NCBI GenBank assembly: GCA_008973525.1
Contig: WACJ01000126.1
Span: 2,604,001-2,668,000, forward strand
From: Stenopsyche tienmushanensis
Taxonomy: Eukaryota > Arthropoda > Insecta > Trichoptera > Stenopsychidae
DNA length: 64,000 nucleotides
Reading direction: 5' to 3'
The number at the start of each line of letters is the position of its first letter. The stretch's first letter is position 1. Made by a program: the position numbers and the translations under genes. The notes under the pieces are model-generated. The model worked only from the letters and a program-made list of their open reading frames with translations, was not told the origin of the DNA and did no database searches. Shown here piece by piece: positions 1 to 12,321 of the stretch.

Positions 1-1270
1 ACATATACCGAAGACCATTCATCCTGAAGAAACCTTGCAGAATTGATGTAATGAAATGGAAATACCATGCCTCATTATTATTTCATAATAGATATGTATT
101 TTATGGTATTATTTACGGATGAATGGGTATAAATAAAAGCTGACAACGAAGGAGAACCCTATGTCGGAAGACATTATTTTGTGCCGGGGAAGTTTAATTA
201 ATTGGAGTAGACAGTTTGATTGAAAGATAAGGACAGTTTGTTACACTTATTAGACAAGCTTGCCATCGAAAAATTTATATATAGACGCAAACCCCTAATG
301 GAGTACAATCACTTTCCCATTGTCAAAAAAACAATATAGCAAATATTCCATTTTTATACCACAAATCTTATTAAATTATGGCAAATGTGGGTATAAATAT
401 CGTATTAGTTTAATCCAAACCAAAATATATTTATCTAACCGAGAAGAAATCTATATTCTGAAACATTTCCTCCAATATCGAGATACGGTTCAGGAGACAC
501 AATTTTGTATGCAAAGTATCAAAATTGTATAAAATACAATCGAAATGGTAATATGAACCTCAAAAACATTCTATAAATTAATTAAATAAAACAATGAATT
601 AAGAATCTCTTAGAAATGTCGCTAATCGCATAAGGACAGTGAAGAACCATATACACATTTCACTTGTCTAAGTATGATTCCGACACCGAAAATATCACTT
701 ATGATGCCAAAAAGACAATGCAAAATAGTTCTGTATATAATAAATAAAATGTTTTCTTGGACTTTATTAGAATTGAGGTGCTGCTAAGTTATTTTAAGTA
801 CTTTCCTGGTATATGATCATACTATCTCATAGTACTTCTTTCTTCACTGGCATAATGCCCAAAATCATATTTGCTTTCAAGACTTATATTTTGCGCTGAA
901 AATTGAATCAAAATAATAACGTTATATTTTTGAAATATTAGTCTTATGGCACTTTTAGACTGCCTGATATTAATAATATATGATATTATTACTATACAAT
1001 AAATTATCTTTATATAATTTTGAAGCATATTGAACTTCTTCGCCAAAGAAAAAATCTTATGAATTGCATAATACAGCAGCCTAACACATTATTAGCGGGA
1101 AGGTATTACTAAATTTTTAACACGATATTTGTTTGAATAGAAACTTCATTAAAACTAAGTGGAATTGATACGAGTCATTGGAATTTTTAAAAAAATGGAC
1201 TAATGTGCAATAACTTTAATAAAATTGAAATTTGTGATATGTGCATTGAATAATTTATTTTTAATTGTCA
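1..1270. other. AT-rich non-coding DNA, nothing recognised
   Basis: Only short open frames (up to about 74 codons) with AT-driven composition and no recognisable protein signature. I see no RNA gene or repeat that recurs elsewhere in the window. Confidence 0.5.
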
Positions 1271-1565
1271 ATTATAGTCGTTTATTTACGAATAGAGAGA
1301 TTACAGCTATGTGCCTGTGGGAAGGACATCTTCCCGCAGTCAAGATTATCCAGCGACTACCTACTTCCTACACGTCATCACTGTAGGGATAGGTTAATAT
1401 AACAATTTGAAAAACATATATGCATTGTATATACTTATACATAGATTAGATAGTTACTAATACCGAATTTCTCAATTTAGTAGGCTTCATCGTGCTGGTA
1501 AGGTGTACAATTTCTATTAGATAAAATTTTCAATCCCGAATTTTTCGGGATTACGTTTACTAATC
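1271..1565 (-). repeat. Dispersed repeat family B, copy 1, joined to a CCCGGG-type hairpin
   Basis: Read on the minus strand this holds, in order, a hairpin built from CGGGATT/AATCCCG words (about 1530-1580), the AGAAAT-TGTACACCTTACCAG segment, the phrase TGTTTTTCAAATTGTTATA and the CCTGTGGGAAGGACATCTTC segment. The same order recurs at 19228-19572, 26640-26965, 55960-56190 and 59090-59530, usually in plus orientation. It is non-coding. The class is not identified. Confidence 0.6.
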
Positions 1566-1616
1566 CCGGGAGTCGTGAGGACCTAAAACTGTCCGGAATC
1601 CGGGGATTGATTTCCT

Positions 1617-1710
1617 AAGCCGGAATGAAACCGAAAACCGGTAAAACTTTATTTTTTACCGGAACGAAAACCGTAAGCAAAACCAAAATGAAAAATAAAA
1701 TAACGGTTCA
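1617..1710 (+). repeat. Dispersed repeat family E (ACCGGAACGAAAACCG words)
   Basis: A short block built from CCGGAATGAAACCGAAAACCGG and related words. Similar blocks in either orientation lie at 15220-15325, 16388-16440 and 63325-63430. No coding content. It may be the end of a larger, degraded element. Confidence 0.45.
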
Positions 1711-2199
1711 AAGCTCTTTTTATTAACTAGAGTGATTAATACAATCGTGTTGTATGAAATATTGTTTCGTGCTTTTTCTGCTGTAGAGAAAAGAATGAAA
1801 AGCGGTGGTACCCCGACAGAAATGTGTTAAGAACAATTTGGCCATCATCATAAAACTAAACATTCTATAATCTTAAATGGGTTCCATAGATAAATGATAA
1901 CATTGTAATTGAACCAAACCAATTATTGTCTTATGTTTAGGCGTACATTTTGTATTTGAGTAAAAAAATAGCCATCATAAACACGAGCATTCAACGGGAT
2001 ATAAATTATCTTGATCGAATAAAGTGGTTTGGAGAGCCAACTGTTCAAATACGCAAGTTATCTGACGAGGATCTCCCCGGTGCGAATGGGTTAGCAAGCA
2101 ATGCATGACGAAAAATCTCAGTTTTATTACGAATGGAAACATATCATTTTAGTAAAATGGCTTATAAACGTCGTGTTTGCGATAAAGAAACAATTCTCC

Positions 2200-2640
2200 A
2201 CGAACTATAATTAAAGCGTGGTTCAAGATAGCATCTTTGTTTGCCTCGCAGATGATCCGTCATTCGTCGCTATTGTTGCATAAGATGGGACGTTATTGTA
2301 TGCATTTGAGAATCAACTGACCATGGATTCGTCTTATCGTCGTCATGCATATGCATAATGCAATTAACCTAACGAGCCGATGACGCGATACGCGCGTAAA
2401 ACTTCCTAATGAATATTCATAAGGCCAAGATAATAGAATGGAGCATTTCATTTCTGAAACACCATAAACACTATCGATTCTTCGACAGTTGCCGTCGCCA
2501 TGAAGATACCACCCGGATAGATTATCGACGTTATAAAACGCTCACCGGCTATAAAATGCTATTATTTCGGTTAAAAGTCGTCTATGGCCATGGCTGGGAG
2601 GAATCTTGTTTGCTTACAAGTGTAAATTACCTTATATTTG
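2200..2640. other. Higher-complexity, CpG-retaining block; possible regulatory DNA
   Basis: Unlike its AT-rich flanks this block is of mixed composition, retains CpG, and carries overlapping POU/homeodomain-like words (ATGCATATGCATAATGCAAT at 2345-2364, AATGAATATTCAT near 2409). An 87-codon frame (2409-2672, plus) overlaps it but shows no known domain. Not repeated elsewhere in the window. A distal enhancer or an unrecognised exon are both possible. Confidence 0.25.
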
Positions 2641-3047
2641 CATATGAATTATATCTACCGAAGTTTGTTTGAAGAGACTCTTGATCTTTGTTTTCGGATG
2701 TGAACAGAAGAAATCTAATTTTAAATGGTAATTTTCTTTGGTATTCTTCGAGTGTTTGAGATGGCTATGAGTGTTATTTATTCTTTTGAAGTGCCGATCC
2801 AAAAACCATCGTTGAATCAATGTTCAGGACTTCCGGACGTACTAAAATGTGCTGCAGGAGTGGCGCTTAGAATAAAGCTGTTTTGAGCATCCATAAAATA
2901 ATTTGAAGTGCTTAAATATCTAAATATGTCCGAATATCGCGAATAAGGGGCTCCCTTGCACTTGGATTCGTTCTTCTGTCGGTCCACGGTGAAGCCGAGC
3001 AGAAGAATAAAAGTGGTCAGGTGTCGACGGAAACCATATCATCTTAA

Positions 3048-3145
3048 CTATGATCGTTTATTTACAGAGAGAGAGATTAAAGCTATGAACCTATAGGAAG
3101 GACGTCTTCCCGCAGCCAAGGCTATCCAACGACTCCTACTTCCCG
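3048..3145 (+). repeat. Dispersed repeat fragment (GGAAGGACGTCTTCCCGCAG)
   Basis: Matches the family B terminal segment at 1271-1360 and, on the minus strand, 62165-62262. The core GAAGGACRTCTTCCCGCAGCC also appears at 24089-24120, 26500-26527 and 35918-35945. Non-coding. Confidence 0.5.
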
Positions 3146-3503
3146 CCCATTACCACAAAATGGGAAGCGGTGCATGCGCAAGAATCTAGATAGATGAAAT
3201 TAGCAAGACGCAATGTGTCCGCAGGAAGACAGACAATGCTAATCTGGCAAATTTCATCTGCATAGATCAATAGCGACTTTGCGTGGGAATGCTATTTCGC
3301 TCATGTAACAGCAAAACAACAAAAAATAGATGATCTATACAAAAAAAAAAATTGAAAGGGATATTTGTGATCTGAAGAAAATTTGGGGGGGCGTTGAGGA
3401 AAAACTGTCCCCCATCTTCAGTTCACAAGAACAGAAACAAAGCTCTCATTGAAGACTTCCTAAGACAAAAACGCTAAGAAAGAGCTTAAAAAATATATAT
3501 ATA

Positions 3504-4172
3504 CGAGGTATATCCCGAAAGTAAGTGTACTGTAACACTAACGGGCTGTAGTTTTTTGCTGTTTAAGGGTTGGCAATACTGAATAGTAGAGGGGGATCTC
3601 CTAACAAAGCGAGCATAGTAGAAACACAATAGTACGTAAATTCACGTTGTAATCTCCAGTTGCATGAAAGATGTCGGTAAGAAATCCCAGCAAGTGCGAG
3701 CGGTTCAATAGAGCCTGCAAATTTCTTGAGCGGCTTGAATTGAAAGAGCAGGATTTTCTGGAGGAGCTCTATTGTGAATAGAGATACAAAAATACAGTGT
3801 ACAAAAATACAGTCGTCATAGTGGTGTCACACCAATTCCCTAGCTGCCAAAAAGTTCAAAACCACAATTTCGGGCAAAAAAATCATGGCCTGTGTTTTGG
3901 GACCGAAAAGTTGTCTGAACCACCCTCCGTATTCCCCTGACTTGGCGCCGCCTTCAGATTATCATCTTTTCACCTCCCTGAAAGAACATATGGGTGGAAT
4001 TAAATTTTCAAGTGACTAGCAGATGCAGAGCAGATGCTGAAAGAGATTCTAGCTGGCGGAAGGCTTCTTCGAGGAGGGCATAAATAAGCTTGTACCACGG
4101 TCAAACCAGATGCATTGAACGTGACGGCGATTATGTTGAAAAATAGTACACTTACTTTCGGGATATGTTTCG
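3504..4172 (+). mobile_element. Internally deleted mariner-like element (669 bp)
   Basis: Bounded by near-perfect terminal inverted repeats: CGAGGTATATCCCGAAAGTA at the left and its complement at the right, ending TTTCGGGATATGTTTCG at 4172. TA dinucleotides flank both ends, as expected for Tc1/mariner insertion. The interior retains a broken mariner transposase C-terminal half in plus orientation, around 3905-3985 (reading NHPPYSPDLAP then SDYHLFTSLKEH across a one-base shift). Stop codons and a large internal deletion make it inactive. Confidence 0.85.
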
Positions 4173-4607
4173 TAGTTAATTTAAATGATTTATGCCATAG
4201 ATTTGATGAAAAAAATCTACATTTTCGAAGGGCAAACTACTCGTACTTTTGTTTTTGTATCAAAGCTTGTTCTTTGCAAACAAATTTTGGATTGAAGACA
4301 ACTCTATCAATTTCTGTCTAAATATCTAAATTTTTCGCAATGAAAAACGCAGCTGTATCGTGAGTTGAATAAAGGCCCGCATGAGAACACGGCTCGGAGA
4401 CTTTTCTCCGAAAGCGTCCCGCTCTACCACTGGTGTCAGAAGTTGGATTGCGCGAGGATAACATTCCAGCAACTCCATACTACACTGCTTTGCTTATTAC
4501 TCCTCGTGTTCAGATAGAGATTTTTATAGGATTCTTTGAAATATTTAGTTAGTTTTCTATTAATAACAAGGGAGAGAAGATATTGAGTAGATTGGCACAT
4601 GATATTA

Positions 4608-5465
4608 GGGTGTCCCATAAGTTTCTTTTGTTTTCATATTAAGAAAAAAATAAACAATAATTCGTATTACATCGAAATTTATTGAATAATATTTGATCCA
4701 TTCTGTTCTACTACCTTTCTCCATCTCTCTGGAACCCTCATAATGTCTTCTTGCCAAAATTTCTGAGGTTTGTTGGCAAAATATTGATCAAGGTACATTT
4801 TTATATTATTTTTTGAATTAGAATTTTTACCACGTAAAGATTTTTTCAATGAAAGAAATAAATAATAATCTGAAGGAGCAATGTCTGGAGAGTATGGAGG
4901 ATGAAGTAAAATATCCCAGTCAAATGATAATAATTTATTGCTGACGAGCAAAGACACATGAGACAATTGCATCCTTTAGAATCTAAAGTTTAGATTTTCT
5001 AGTTGGAAACAATATGTTGTTGAATTGATCGTTTCTCCTTGCTGAAGTAGCTCATAATAAACTACCCTCTTCCAGTCCCACCAAATGCATAGAAAATTTT
5101 TTTTTGGATGTAGGCCAGGTTTAGCTACAGTTAAAGCTTTTGTACCCTTGAACGTTGGATATTCTCATAGAGTATCCAACTTTCATCTCCAGTAACAAGT
5201 ATTTTCAAAAAAGGTTGGCTATTATATCGTTGGAGAAGAAGATCGCATGTTGAAATACGCTGAAGTTTATTTGAGTGAGTCAGTTCATGAGGAAGCTACA
5301 CATCTGAACGATTGATGTATCCCAATTTTATCAAATGATTATGGATAGATGTTCGTGGAATTTCTAACTTGTTAGCTATTTCGCGAACAGTATATCGCGG
5401 GTTTTCTTCAACCATGGCTATGATTAGATTTGTGTTCATTTACGAAAGAAACTTATGGAACATCC
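4608..5465 (-). mobile_element. Mariner-like element with degraded transposase (858 bp)
   Basis: TIRs read GGGTGTCCCATAAGTTTCTT at the left and its near complement at 5444-5465, with TA on both sides. The transposase lies on the minus strand: an N-terminal helix-turn-helix segment at about 5440-5290 (reads VREIANKLEIPRTSIHNH, then a stop) and a C-terminal catalytic segment at 4972-4679 (HPPYSPDIAPSDYYLF, then LRGKN and a terminal VPERWRKVVEQNG). The middle is frameshifted and partly deleted, so this is a pseudogene. A sister copy in plus orientation lies at 14101-14945. Confidence 0.9.
4679..4972 (-). pseudogene. Mariner transposase C-terminal fragment
   Basis: A 97-residue open frame holding the mariner C-terminal catalytic region: HPPYSPDIAPSDYYLF includes the third acidic residue of the D,D34D catalytic triad and the conserved YSPDLAPxDYxLF box, followed by the typical SLKKSLRGK and a PERWRKVVEQNG tail. 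The first two catalytic aspartates would lie upstream (higher coordinates), where the frame is interrupted. No start codon of its own is implied. It is the only sizeable intact piece of the element at 4608-5465. Confidence 0.85.
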
Positions 5466-5469
5466 TAAT

Positions 5470-7300
5470 ATATTAAATTTTACTCATGACGCACGCACTT
5501 AAGAACGGCTTAATTTCGCTTCTGATACTTTTATCATAATTTTATATTCGTACACAATAGCTCTATTATCAGACCATCAAATCCCGTCCTCATACAAGCC
5601 TCTGATTCTGATGAAGAAATTTGGGTTCCTGTAAATACAACATGAACCTTCAGGGCTTATAGCAACTTATAGGGCTTACAGTAATTGCCAATAGTAGCCC
5701 ACAATAGGAATCTTTTACCAATAATGATGATTATAATACAAATATACATATTTCTGTTGGGTAAAAATCACCACCGAGTATTTAATTTACTGGAAACATT
5801 GACATAATTGAAAGGCGAAAAAAATACCAATTACAATATGCTTACACATGCATTCAAGGAAATTAAATCTTCTTAAAAATGTGGTGGTTTACATATTTCT
5901 GTAAATTTCCACTCCACTTGCCGCAATATGATACACCACATGATCATTTCTTTGAACATCCGCTCATACAGATAAAAGATCACTATTTAAAAATTACGAT
6001 AAACAATAATATAAATATATTCTTCATTTATGCCGACATTATTAGTTTATCAAGGACGGAACTATGTGAAGTCATATTACACATAATGTGAAGTGACACA
6101 TGCTAAACAACGTTCATGACGCGTTACATAAAAGAAGTGTTAATAGTTTTTATAGATAAAATTTTGATATGGTCCATGTATAATGCGACACGTACTATAA
6201 CTTAACCTTTGCCATAGAAATTCGAAATACGACTTAAGCGTAAAATCGAGATTTATGGGTCACTTACAATGAGATAATATAATTATAATGAATAGATAAT
6301 AATTTACAGTGTCTGTAATATTTATATTTATTTATATCAACTGATTTTACTTAACCCGTTGATGAATAATCCCGCATGCATTCTCGCACACACAACGACA
6401 GAGACGGAGAGAGTACCTTGCGTCTTACACTCGTACATCGTACGTAAGGTATCCATAAAAAATTGTACGCGTTTAGTTTGTTAACAAGTGTAAGTATCAT
6501 TGAAGTTACAAATTTTACCTGTTATTTACGTAAAAGACGCAGCAAACGAAGTGGACGTTATAGGAGGGTTGACTGTATTTTAATTATTGTTGTAAATCCA
6601 GTCACTCATAAGCGGCTCTGTCCGACTGTTACTGTTACAAATCCTGGAGATTTAAATGATCCAAAATATGAATACATTAAATCTGTCACATATTCAGATT
6701 TCCACAATCTGGATTTAAGTCCGGAATAAAATTCCAAGTTCTAACACACAATATAATTCAGTCATTTATCTACTGTCATATATAACCTTTATTGTGTATT
6801 ATAACACTAAGATGGATTTTTTGTGTATTAATACAATACTTGACATTTGATTACATCCTGTAATATTTAATAAACAAGATCTCCGTTGCATTTACAGAAG
6901 TAAACAAGAAAATAAATCAAAACGACCATACATTAGGTATAATTCGAAGCGAGGCTATTCAGGTTTTTAGCACACTTTGAATAAATATGTTCTGAATAAT
7001 ACATGAAAATTCGCTCAAATATGTCATTTAGCACATTATTGACTGCTTTTCTTCAATTAGTCACGACACTTTAAATGAAAGATTATTTCGTTGACATCTT
7101 GGACATATTCTTTCAAAACCATCATAACTGAATAAACGACGAAAATTGTTACAAAACTATTGGACTCTGGAGGTTGGCATGGATGTAAATGTAAATAATA
7201 CTAAAAAAAAATCACGATAGCAATAAACACCATCATATTAAAAAAAAAACAGCGAATATTTGATTAGCGAATGGTATAGGAACGAATGCGGGACAGATCT
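5470..7300. other. AT-rich non-coding DNA with one MITE end
   Basis: No gene recognised. The only explained part is 6535-6575, which matches the right end of the Tc1/pogo-type MITE at 12167-12321 (GCAGCAAACGAAGTGGACGT ... GAGGGTTGACTG, then TA). Its left end is absent, so it is a truncated copy. The 88-codon frame over it (6463-6729) is therefore partly repeat-derived. Confidence 0.45.
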
Positions 7301-7340
7301 TTAGACTAGAATATATACATAGATACATACCGTGTCCAAC

Positions 7341-7799
7341 CGGTCTGAATTTCGGATCACTGACACATCAAAAGGCGCCTCGCGATCATGATTCTTATAA
7401 CGAAGTAAATAATGGGGGATCATCAGTGATTTCTGATGAGCAAAAAGTTGAAAAACAAGTGCGAAATGATCACCGTATGACATTTAACAACCCTCACTAA
7501 GAATTTCCTGATATTTCTCGAAGTCTCCTTGGTGATATTGTGTTGGAAAATTTTGATTACAAGAAGTTGTGAGCGAGATGGATGTCCAGAATGTACATTC
7601 TGGAACACCGTCATTATTGCATGAACACTGCGCGTGAATTTTGTTCGTGAATCGTTTTGCACGGGAAAGAAACGGTTTTCAAGACTTAATCGTGATGAGG
7701 GATTAAACATGGGTTTGTCACTAAACCCCAGATTCCAAAACAATCCAAAAAAGGCTGACAGCGTTGGTTATTGTAACCTTACTTTCTGGATGACCCTCG
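7341..7799 (+). mobile_element. 3' part of a mariner-like element of the AGAAAGTAAGGTTAC family
   Basis: The right end, TAACCTTACTTTCTGGATGA ending CCCTCG at 7799 and followed by TA, is the TIR shared with elements at 9037-9289, 11600-11852 and 35421-36097. The interior from about 7424 reads in plus orientation as a mariner N-terminal region, VISDEQKVEKQVRNDHRMTF, then EFPDISRSLLGDIVLENFDY and ARWMSRM, interrupted by stops. The left TIR is missing. The minus-strand 106-codon frame here is a shadow. Confidence 0.7.
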
Positions 7800-7859
7800 T
7801 ACTTTAGAAAATTCAAGTTTTTCGCTCAAATTCTCTAATCCTTAGTGATAGTCATTGGG

Positions 7860-8560
7860 TTAAGCATAAGCGGCAGCCCTGCCCTCGAGCAGATAAGTCG
7901 CCTGTTCGCATCCAGCATTCGATGTTCGCTGGCGAACAGCCCGCACGGAGTGGGTTAAGACTTTTATCTAATAATGCGAGTGTCCATCATACAAATGAAA
8001 AGCTTCCATGTCATTAAATATAAGTGTCCACGGGCCTCGGGTTACAAGTTTACTAACCAGTTTACAAGAAGCGCCTCAGTATCTAATCACAAAGCGATCC
8101 AGCTAGGTGTCAGTTTTGGACGGCTTGAAACAGTTTCCGACCCACCCACGCCGGTCACTTCGTGGCATTCTTCGTGTCTTTCAAAGCCCTTATTAACACG
8201 AACCTTAACGAGTCGCTGCGGAGCCTTAATTAAGAAGTTCTGGATAAATGAAGATTCCATGCGGCAATTCTGTTTGGAGTGTCACCGTAGCGTTTTTACA
8301 TCTCATGCTATGTTTGGACGCAGCCAAGGGCTACTTCTGCATATGGAGCGTTACCGATTTCTATTTCCTTTTAACGTATACGAATTATTTGAGTGCCCTT
8401 AGGCTTAAGGCCTTAGAATCGTGTTCTTCGCTATTTAATACAATTAACAACAGGGCCCTAATAAGTCTTCTGCAATACAGTCGCAGTGAGCATAAACAAC
8501 GACAAAAGGCAATAAATCAACATTTAAAAATGAAAAAATACGCCTTCATACATGCTTGAA
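7860..8560. other. Mixed-composition block, unrecognised; two overlapping plus-strand frames
   Basis: Frames of 142 codons (7974-8402) and 103 codons (8248-8559) overlap in different phases. Neither shows a domain I know, and both lack clear splice context. Composition is less AT-rich than the flanks and the block is not repeated within the window. It could be a relic gene, an unrecognised exon or conserved non-coding DNA. I would not annotate a protein here. Confidence 0.2.
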
Positions 8561-9036
8561 AATTAATTACTTTTTTAAGAGCCCGTGTACTTAGTACCAC
8601 ATTAAAATGTAATGGCGGTCTTTGAGGTCCCATTTGTACTTGTATTTGGTGTTTGATTTATAATTAAAGCACTTGGGAGAAGGAACATGAAGATGTGGGT
8701 AAGTGTAAAGTGATTTTGGGGTAGGTAGAGGGCCAGTGGTGTAGCCAAAGCTACATTAGCCCGGCGCTGAGAATTAAATATGGACCCATTTTCATCTGAA
8801 TATGAGATTACACACGAGCGCGATTTACGATGTTTAATAGCTATGGAGCTGGAAAATGTTACAAATTATACAAGTTTAATATTAAACGCTATTATTTTTC
8901 ATTTATAAAACTTGTTCAATTTTTTATAAAGACAAATACTATTCAACATCTTTTCCTGATCGCCAAATGAGAGTACACATTTAAAATATGTCTTTGATTC
9001 CCGGAACTATCCGATCCAAACATGACCCATAACATA

Positions 9037-9289
9037 TGAGGTCATCCAGAAAGTAAGGTTACAACATTTTTGTAGAATCGAAAAATGCTTGTATTTAATT
9101 GAAATTCAAGTCAAAAAACGGATGACGGGAGCGTGCGACGACCTTTCCGTCGGAAGAATTTACTGTGACTGAACAAAATGGCCGACAAGCGCAGGATCAA
9201 ACTTCTACACGACAAGTGTACCACCTTCGAAACCAATAAATCTGTTGTTTTCTGGAGCCCTTGTAACCTTACTTTCTAGATGACTCTCG
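9037..9289 (-). mobile_element. Short (253 bp) deletion derivative of the AGAAAGTAAGGTTAC mariner family
   Basis: Both TIRs are present (GTCATCCAGAAAGTAAGGTT at the left, its complement ending CTCTCG at 9289). Read on the minus strand, the 5' leader matches the plus-strand leader of the element at 35421: the shared phrases are TTACAAGxGCTCC, GTCGGCCATTTTGTT and CAGTAAATTCTTCC. Most of the transposase is gone, so this is a MITE-like internal deletion product. Confidence 0.8.
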
Positions 9290-9744
9290 CAGTAAAAAGC
9301 AATAAATTCAAATTGAATTTTAAAAAATGATGCGTAATCATCTTTGAATATTTTATGCAATCCAATGTGAAAAAAACATTGAATGCCTTGAAATATATTG
9401 TATTGCATAAACAGAAACTATTAGTGTCGTCATATTATATAAACGCGTGTAATTCCAATAAATTGACGGTTTGGAACAAAGATCAGTCATAAAATATGTT
9501 ATTTGTTAAAGTAGATAAGAGGCCGAAGAAGACAGTTCATGTTTATATTACAAAGCTACATTTTGAACGATTGAAATGTTTCACTGAAGATCTAGAATAT
9601 TTTCCCAACAATTAATAACGAGAGACGAAATCTGGGTCTATCATCTGAATGGGTCATCCGTAAAAAAATATGTTTGAAACTCTTCCGGATCAATGTTAAA
9701 TGAAAGAAGATGCTGTGTGTTGTGTAATTTTCTTAATACAAAAA

Positions 9745-9975
9745 AATTATATATGTTTGTTCGTATGAAATGCGCTGCCATACCGTTCATTAGATTGCAA
9801 TAAAACTTCGTCCACATATTATTGAGAATTGTGCAAGTAACATAAGCATAGTCTAATATATAAAAATCAATGTTTGTTTGTCTGTATTTAATACGTTTCC
9901 ATACCGTTCATCTGATTGCGATAAAACTTTGTCGACTTACTGTTTACACATGCGAGAATAACATATCGAATCAAG
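9745..9975 (+). repeat. Two-copy imperfect tandem repeat of about 110-120 bp
   Basis: The segments 9745-9850 and 9865-9975 align, sharing ATGTTTGTTTGT/ATGTTTGTTCGT, CCATACCGTTCAT, GATTGCRATAAAACTT and CGTCxACxTA in order. This AATGTTTGTTTGTCTGT motif type is common in insect dispersed repeats. No coding content. Confidence 0.6.
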
Positions 9976-10570
9976 ATGAATCTCCCCCTCTCTTTCCGAT
10001 CAACTACCGCTTGGAGTTTCACTTTTCGTGACGTCCAAGCCAATTTGTCCATTGTTTTCCAAATTTCTTGGTACAGTATTAATTACTAACCCAATATACC
10101 AATACTCAATTTATCTAGGAGTTATCAAAAACAATTAGTGAACATCTCTCAAAACTCAGGCTGTTGGTTTTTTTTTCTAATAATAAAACATGTCAAGAAT
10201 ATTTTGCCAACGTTTCAAATCAATTGGAATGAAACTGTAGGAGAGATAGCCTTTGGAAATTCCGGTCAATAGGCTTGACCGGCTGAAAATGTCGTGATTT
10301 TAAAAAACGTATGCACTGATCTTATTCAAATGTTGCACTCTTTTTCTAGATAGGATTGACGAGTTATTGAACTAACTCAGTTTACAAAGTTTTTAGAAAA
10401 AATGTACTTTTTTGCATAAAATTGTGCCAAAAATTTGATGTTTGGGTTTACTTTTTAAATGTTTTTTCAAATTTTGCCCTAATTAATTGGTTGTCCTAAT
10501 TAAGTGGGATAATATTTTCATCATTTACACAGTATTTAAAGACGATTTCGTGAATTTATTGCTTTGTCAA

Positions 10571-10825
10571 TCATGATATATAGTAGGTTGTCTTTTCGCC
10601 AAGAGCTTCCCTTGGTGATAAATTACATTTTTTTCCCGTTTCATTGTGAAAAAGCGTACAGAACTTATCCAAGAGCCCAGCATATAGAGATGATGTCCTT
10701 TGGGTACTTTCTTTTAATTTGTTGCTAAGCCCAAACTCATTTGTTAAGGATATTACTTTCCTCTGTTCCCATTGGGCAAAAAAAGCTTTAGCGCTGCTGT
10801 AGTGTGAAATGTCAAAGGAGGACAA
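10571..10825 (-). other. 84-codon open frame, unrecognised
   Basis: A 254-base frame with a methionine start and a protein-like composition (STQRTSSLYAGLLDKFCTLF, then an NETGKKCNLSP stretch). I do not recognise the family. There is no obvious signal peptide or splice-site continuation, and it lies among repeats, so a transposon-derived remnant is as likely as a gene exon. Confidence 0.2.
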
Positions 10826-10984
10826 AGATTTAGAAGAGCAAATAAATTCAAGAAGATTGAGTTACATCGTCTTTGGTCAAATCCGGTAAGCTCACAAAGG
10901 AAGATGAGTCCGTGAGTTTTAGGTTACGAGCTTAAAGCTCCTCGCACAACCCGAAGCTCATTCTTCCTTTCACGTGTCACACAT

Positions 10985-11350
10985 GTCACGTGCATGCCGA
11001 ACAATGCGACCGCCCGGGGCTACGACTCTCGCTCCTGCTGCTCTTTTTATTCCAGAGCGAGGATTTGTCAGGTACACAACTGCGGTCTGAGGTCAACCGC
11101 GACAATCGACTTCAACGAATATATTTCGACGACAACCGGCACAATTTTATTATATTTTCCGGGGATTTGGGGCTTAAGGAGAAAAGTACCCCCTCGTTAC
11201 AGCCGGCGCGAGAACAATACGGTGGCTGCTTGTGTGTATGTCTGGAATTCCAGGATGGGTACCAAGGTCGCGTGTGGGCAGACAATCGTCCTGACATTCA
11301 TTCTAACGTAACATTAATTATGAGAGAAACCTCACAATTCGGTAATTGAA
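10985..11350 (+). other. CpG-rich block with two overlapping frames, unrecognised
   Basis: This block stands out by its higher GC and frequent CpG. It contains frames of 119 codons (10990-11349) and 105 codons (10994-11311) in different phases. The longer frame has a leucine-rich stretch near its start (LRLSLLLLFLFQS) that could pass for a signal sequence, but no downstream domain is recognisable. E-box-like CACGTG words sit just upstream. A promoter or first exon of an unseen plus-strand gene is possible but unproven. Confidence 0.2.
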
Positions 11351-11599
11351 ACCGGTACGCTGAATGCCGATATATCGTACTGTCAATCGTACATCTTGAC
11401 TATGAAAATTAATATTCATGAATAAATCACCGAGGACTTATTAATCCATACTTTAAAAATGATTGGCACGCCTTCAAATATTATATTTTGAGACGCAAAA
11501 TATATAACATGGATCTTATTCTAAGAATTCTATGATATTTATTGAAGCATCATCAATTCAAAATTATAACTTAGTAGCTAGTGTCATAGACTTCCGAGA

Positions 11600-11852
11600 A
11601 AATCCATTCATGGACGTAGACAATGTTCTTTGGACATGGGCATGGCATCCGATCGCGAGGCGCTCTTTCGATTATCAGTGGTCTAAAATTCGGACCGGTT
11701 GGACACGGAAACTTTTCGGAAACACATCACTGCCATAAACTTCCACGAGCTTCCAATGTATATTCGCCGCCGCAGGTGCACAAACTTCTAAATAAATAAA
11801 AAATCCCCCGACCTCAGGAGACCTTGTAGCCTTACTTTCTAGATGACCCTTG
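11600..11852 (-). mobile_element. Partial mariner-like element of the AGAAAGTAAGGTTAC family
   Basis: The right-hand TIR (CTTACTTTCTAGATGACCCT, ending at 11852 before TA) opens the element on the minus strand, followed by a leader and a transposase N-terminal piece (NIHWKLVEVYGSDV). That runs into the GTCCAACCGGTCCGAATTT segment that recurs at 7341, 50440-50555, 53930-54060 and 62940-63015. The other TIR is missing. Confidence 0.65.
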
Positions 11853-12166
11853 TACATCCAATCTCCCAAATTTCAATTAAAAAAGTAGAACGTTATCTGT
11901 ATAAATGTCGTGTAATGATGAAACTTAAAATGCCTATGATTGAGACGGGGCTCGCAAAAATAAATTGTTGTTCAAGAGAGGGTCCTCGGACTACATTGGG
12001 TTAAGAGCCCCTGATCTAGTGATTAAAGCAGCTCTAGTAACGCTTTAATTTATCAAGCGTTCCTATGGAAACTATTGCCGATAAACGAAAAGAACGTGTA
12101 TATAAATATTTATTACTTTCAATATATATCATAATGTCATTTTTACATGTTTTTTTACAACATATA

Positions 12167-12321
12167 CAGTCAACCCTTCTATAGCGTCAAAATAGAGATC
12201 ACGCATATAGAAACAAAACGCTATAGAAAAATAGACACCCATACATTGATCTTACGTATTTTATCCGTTGCTTATATAAAAGATGCCGCAAACGAAGTGG
12301 ACACTATAGAAGGATTGAATG
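12167..12321. mobile_element. 155-bp Tc1/pogo-type MITE with TA duplication
   Basis: Starts CAGTCAACCCTTCTATAG and ends with the near complement CTATAGAAGGATTGAATG, each flanked by TA. The CAGT..ACC..CTATA terminal style is that of pogo/Tigger-type Tc1/mariner elements. There is no coding capacity. A truncated relative ends at 6575. Confidence 0.75.

Noticed and set aside
8248..8559. 103-codon plus-strand frame, alternative gene start
   Set aside because: Overlaps another frame in a different phase, no homology recognised, no supporting signals.
9745..9975. Possible CRISPR-like direct repeats
   Set aside because: Only two long imperfect copies, eukaryotic context, no regular spacer pattern.
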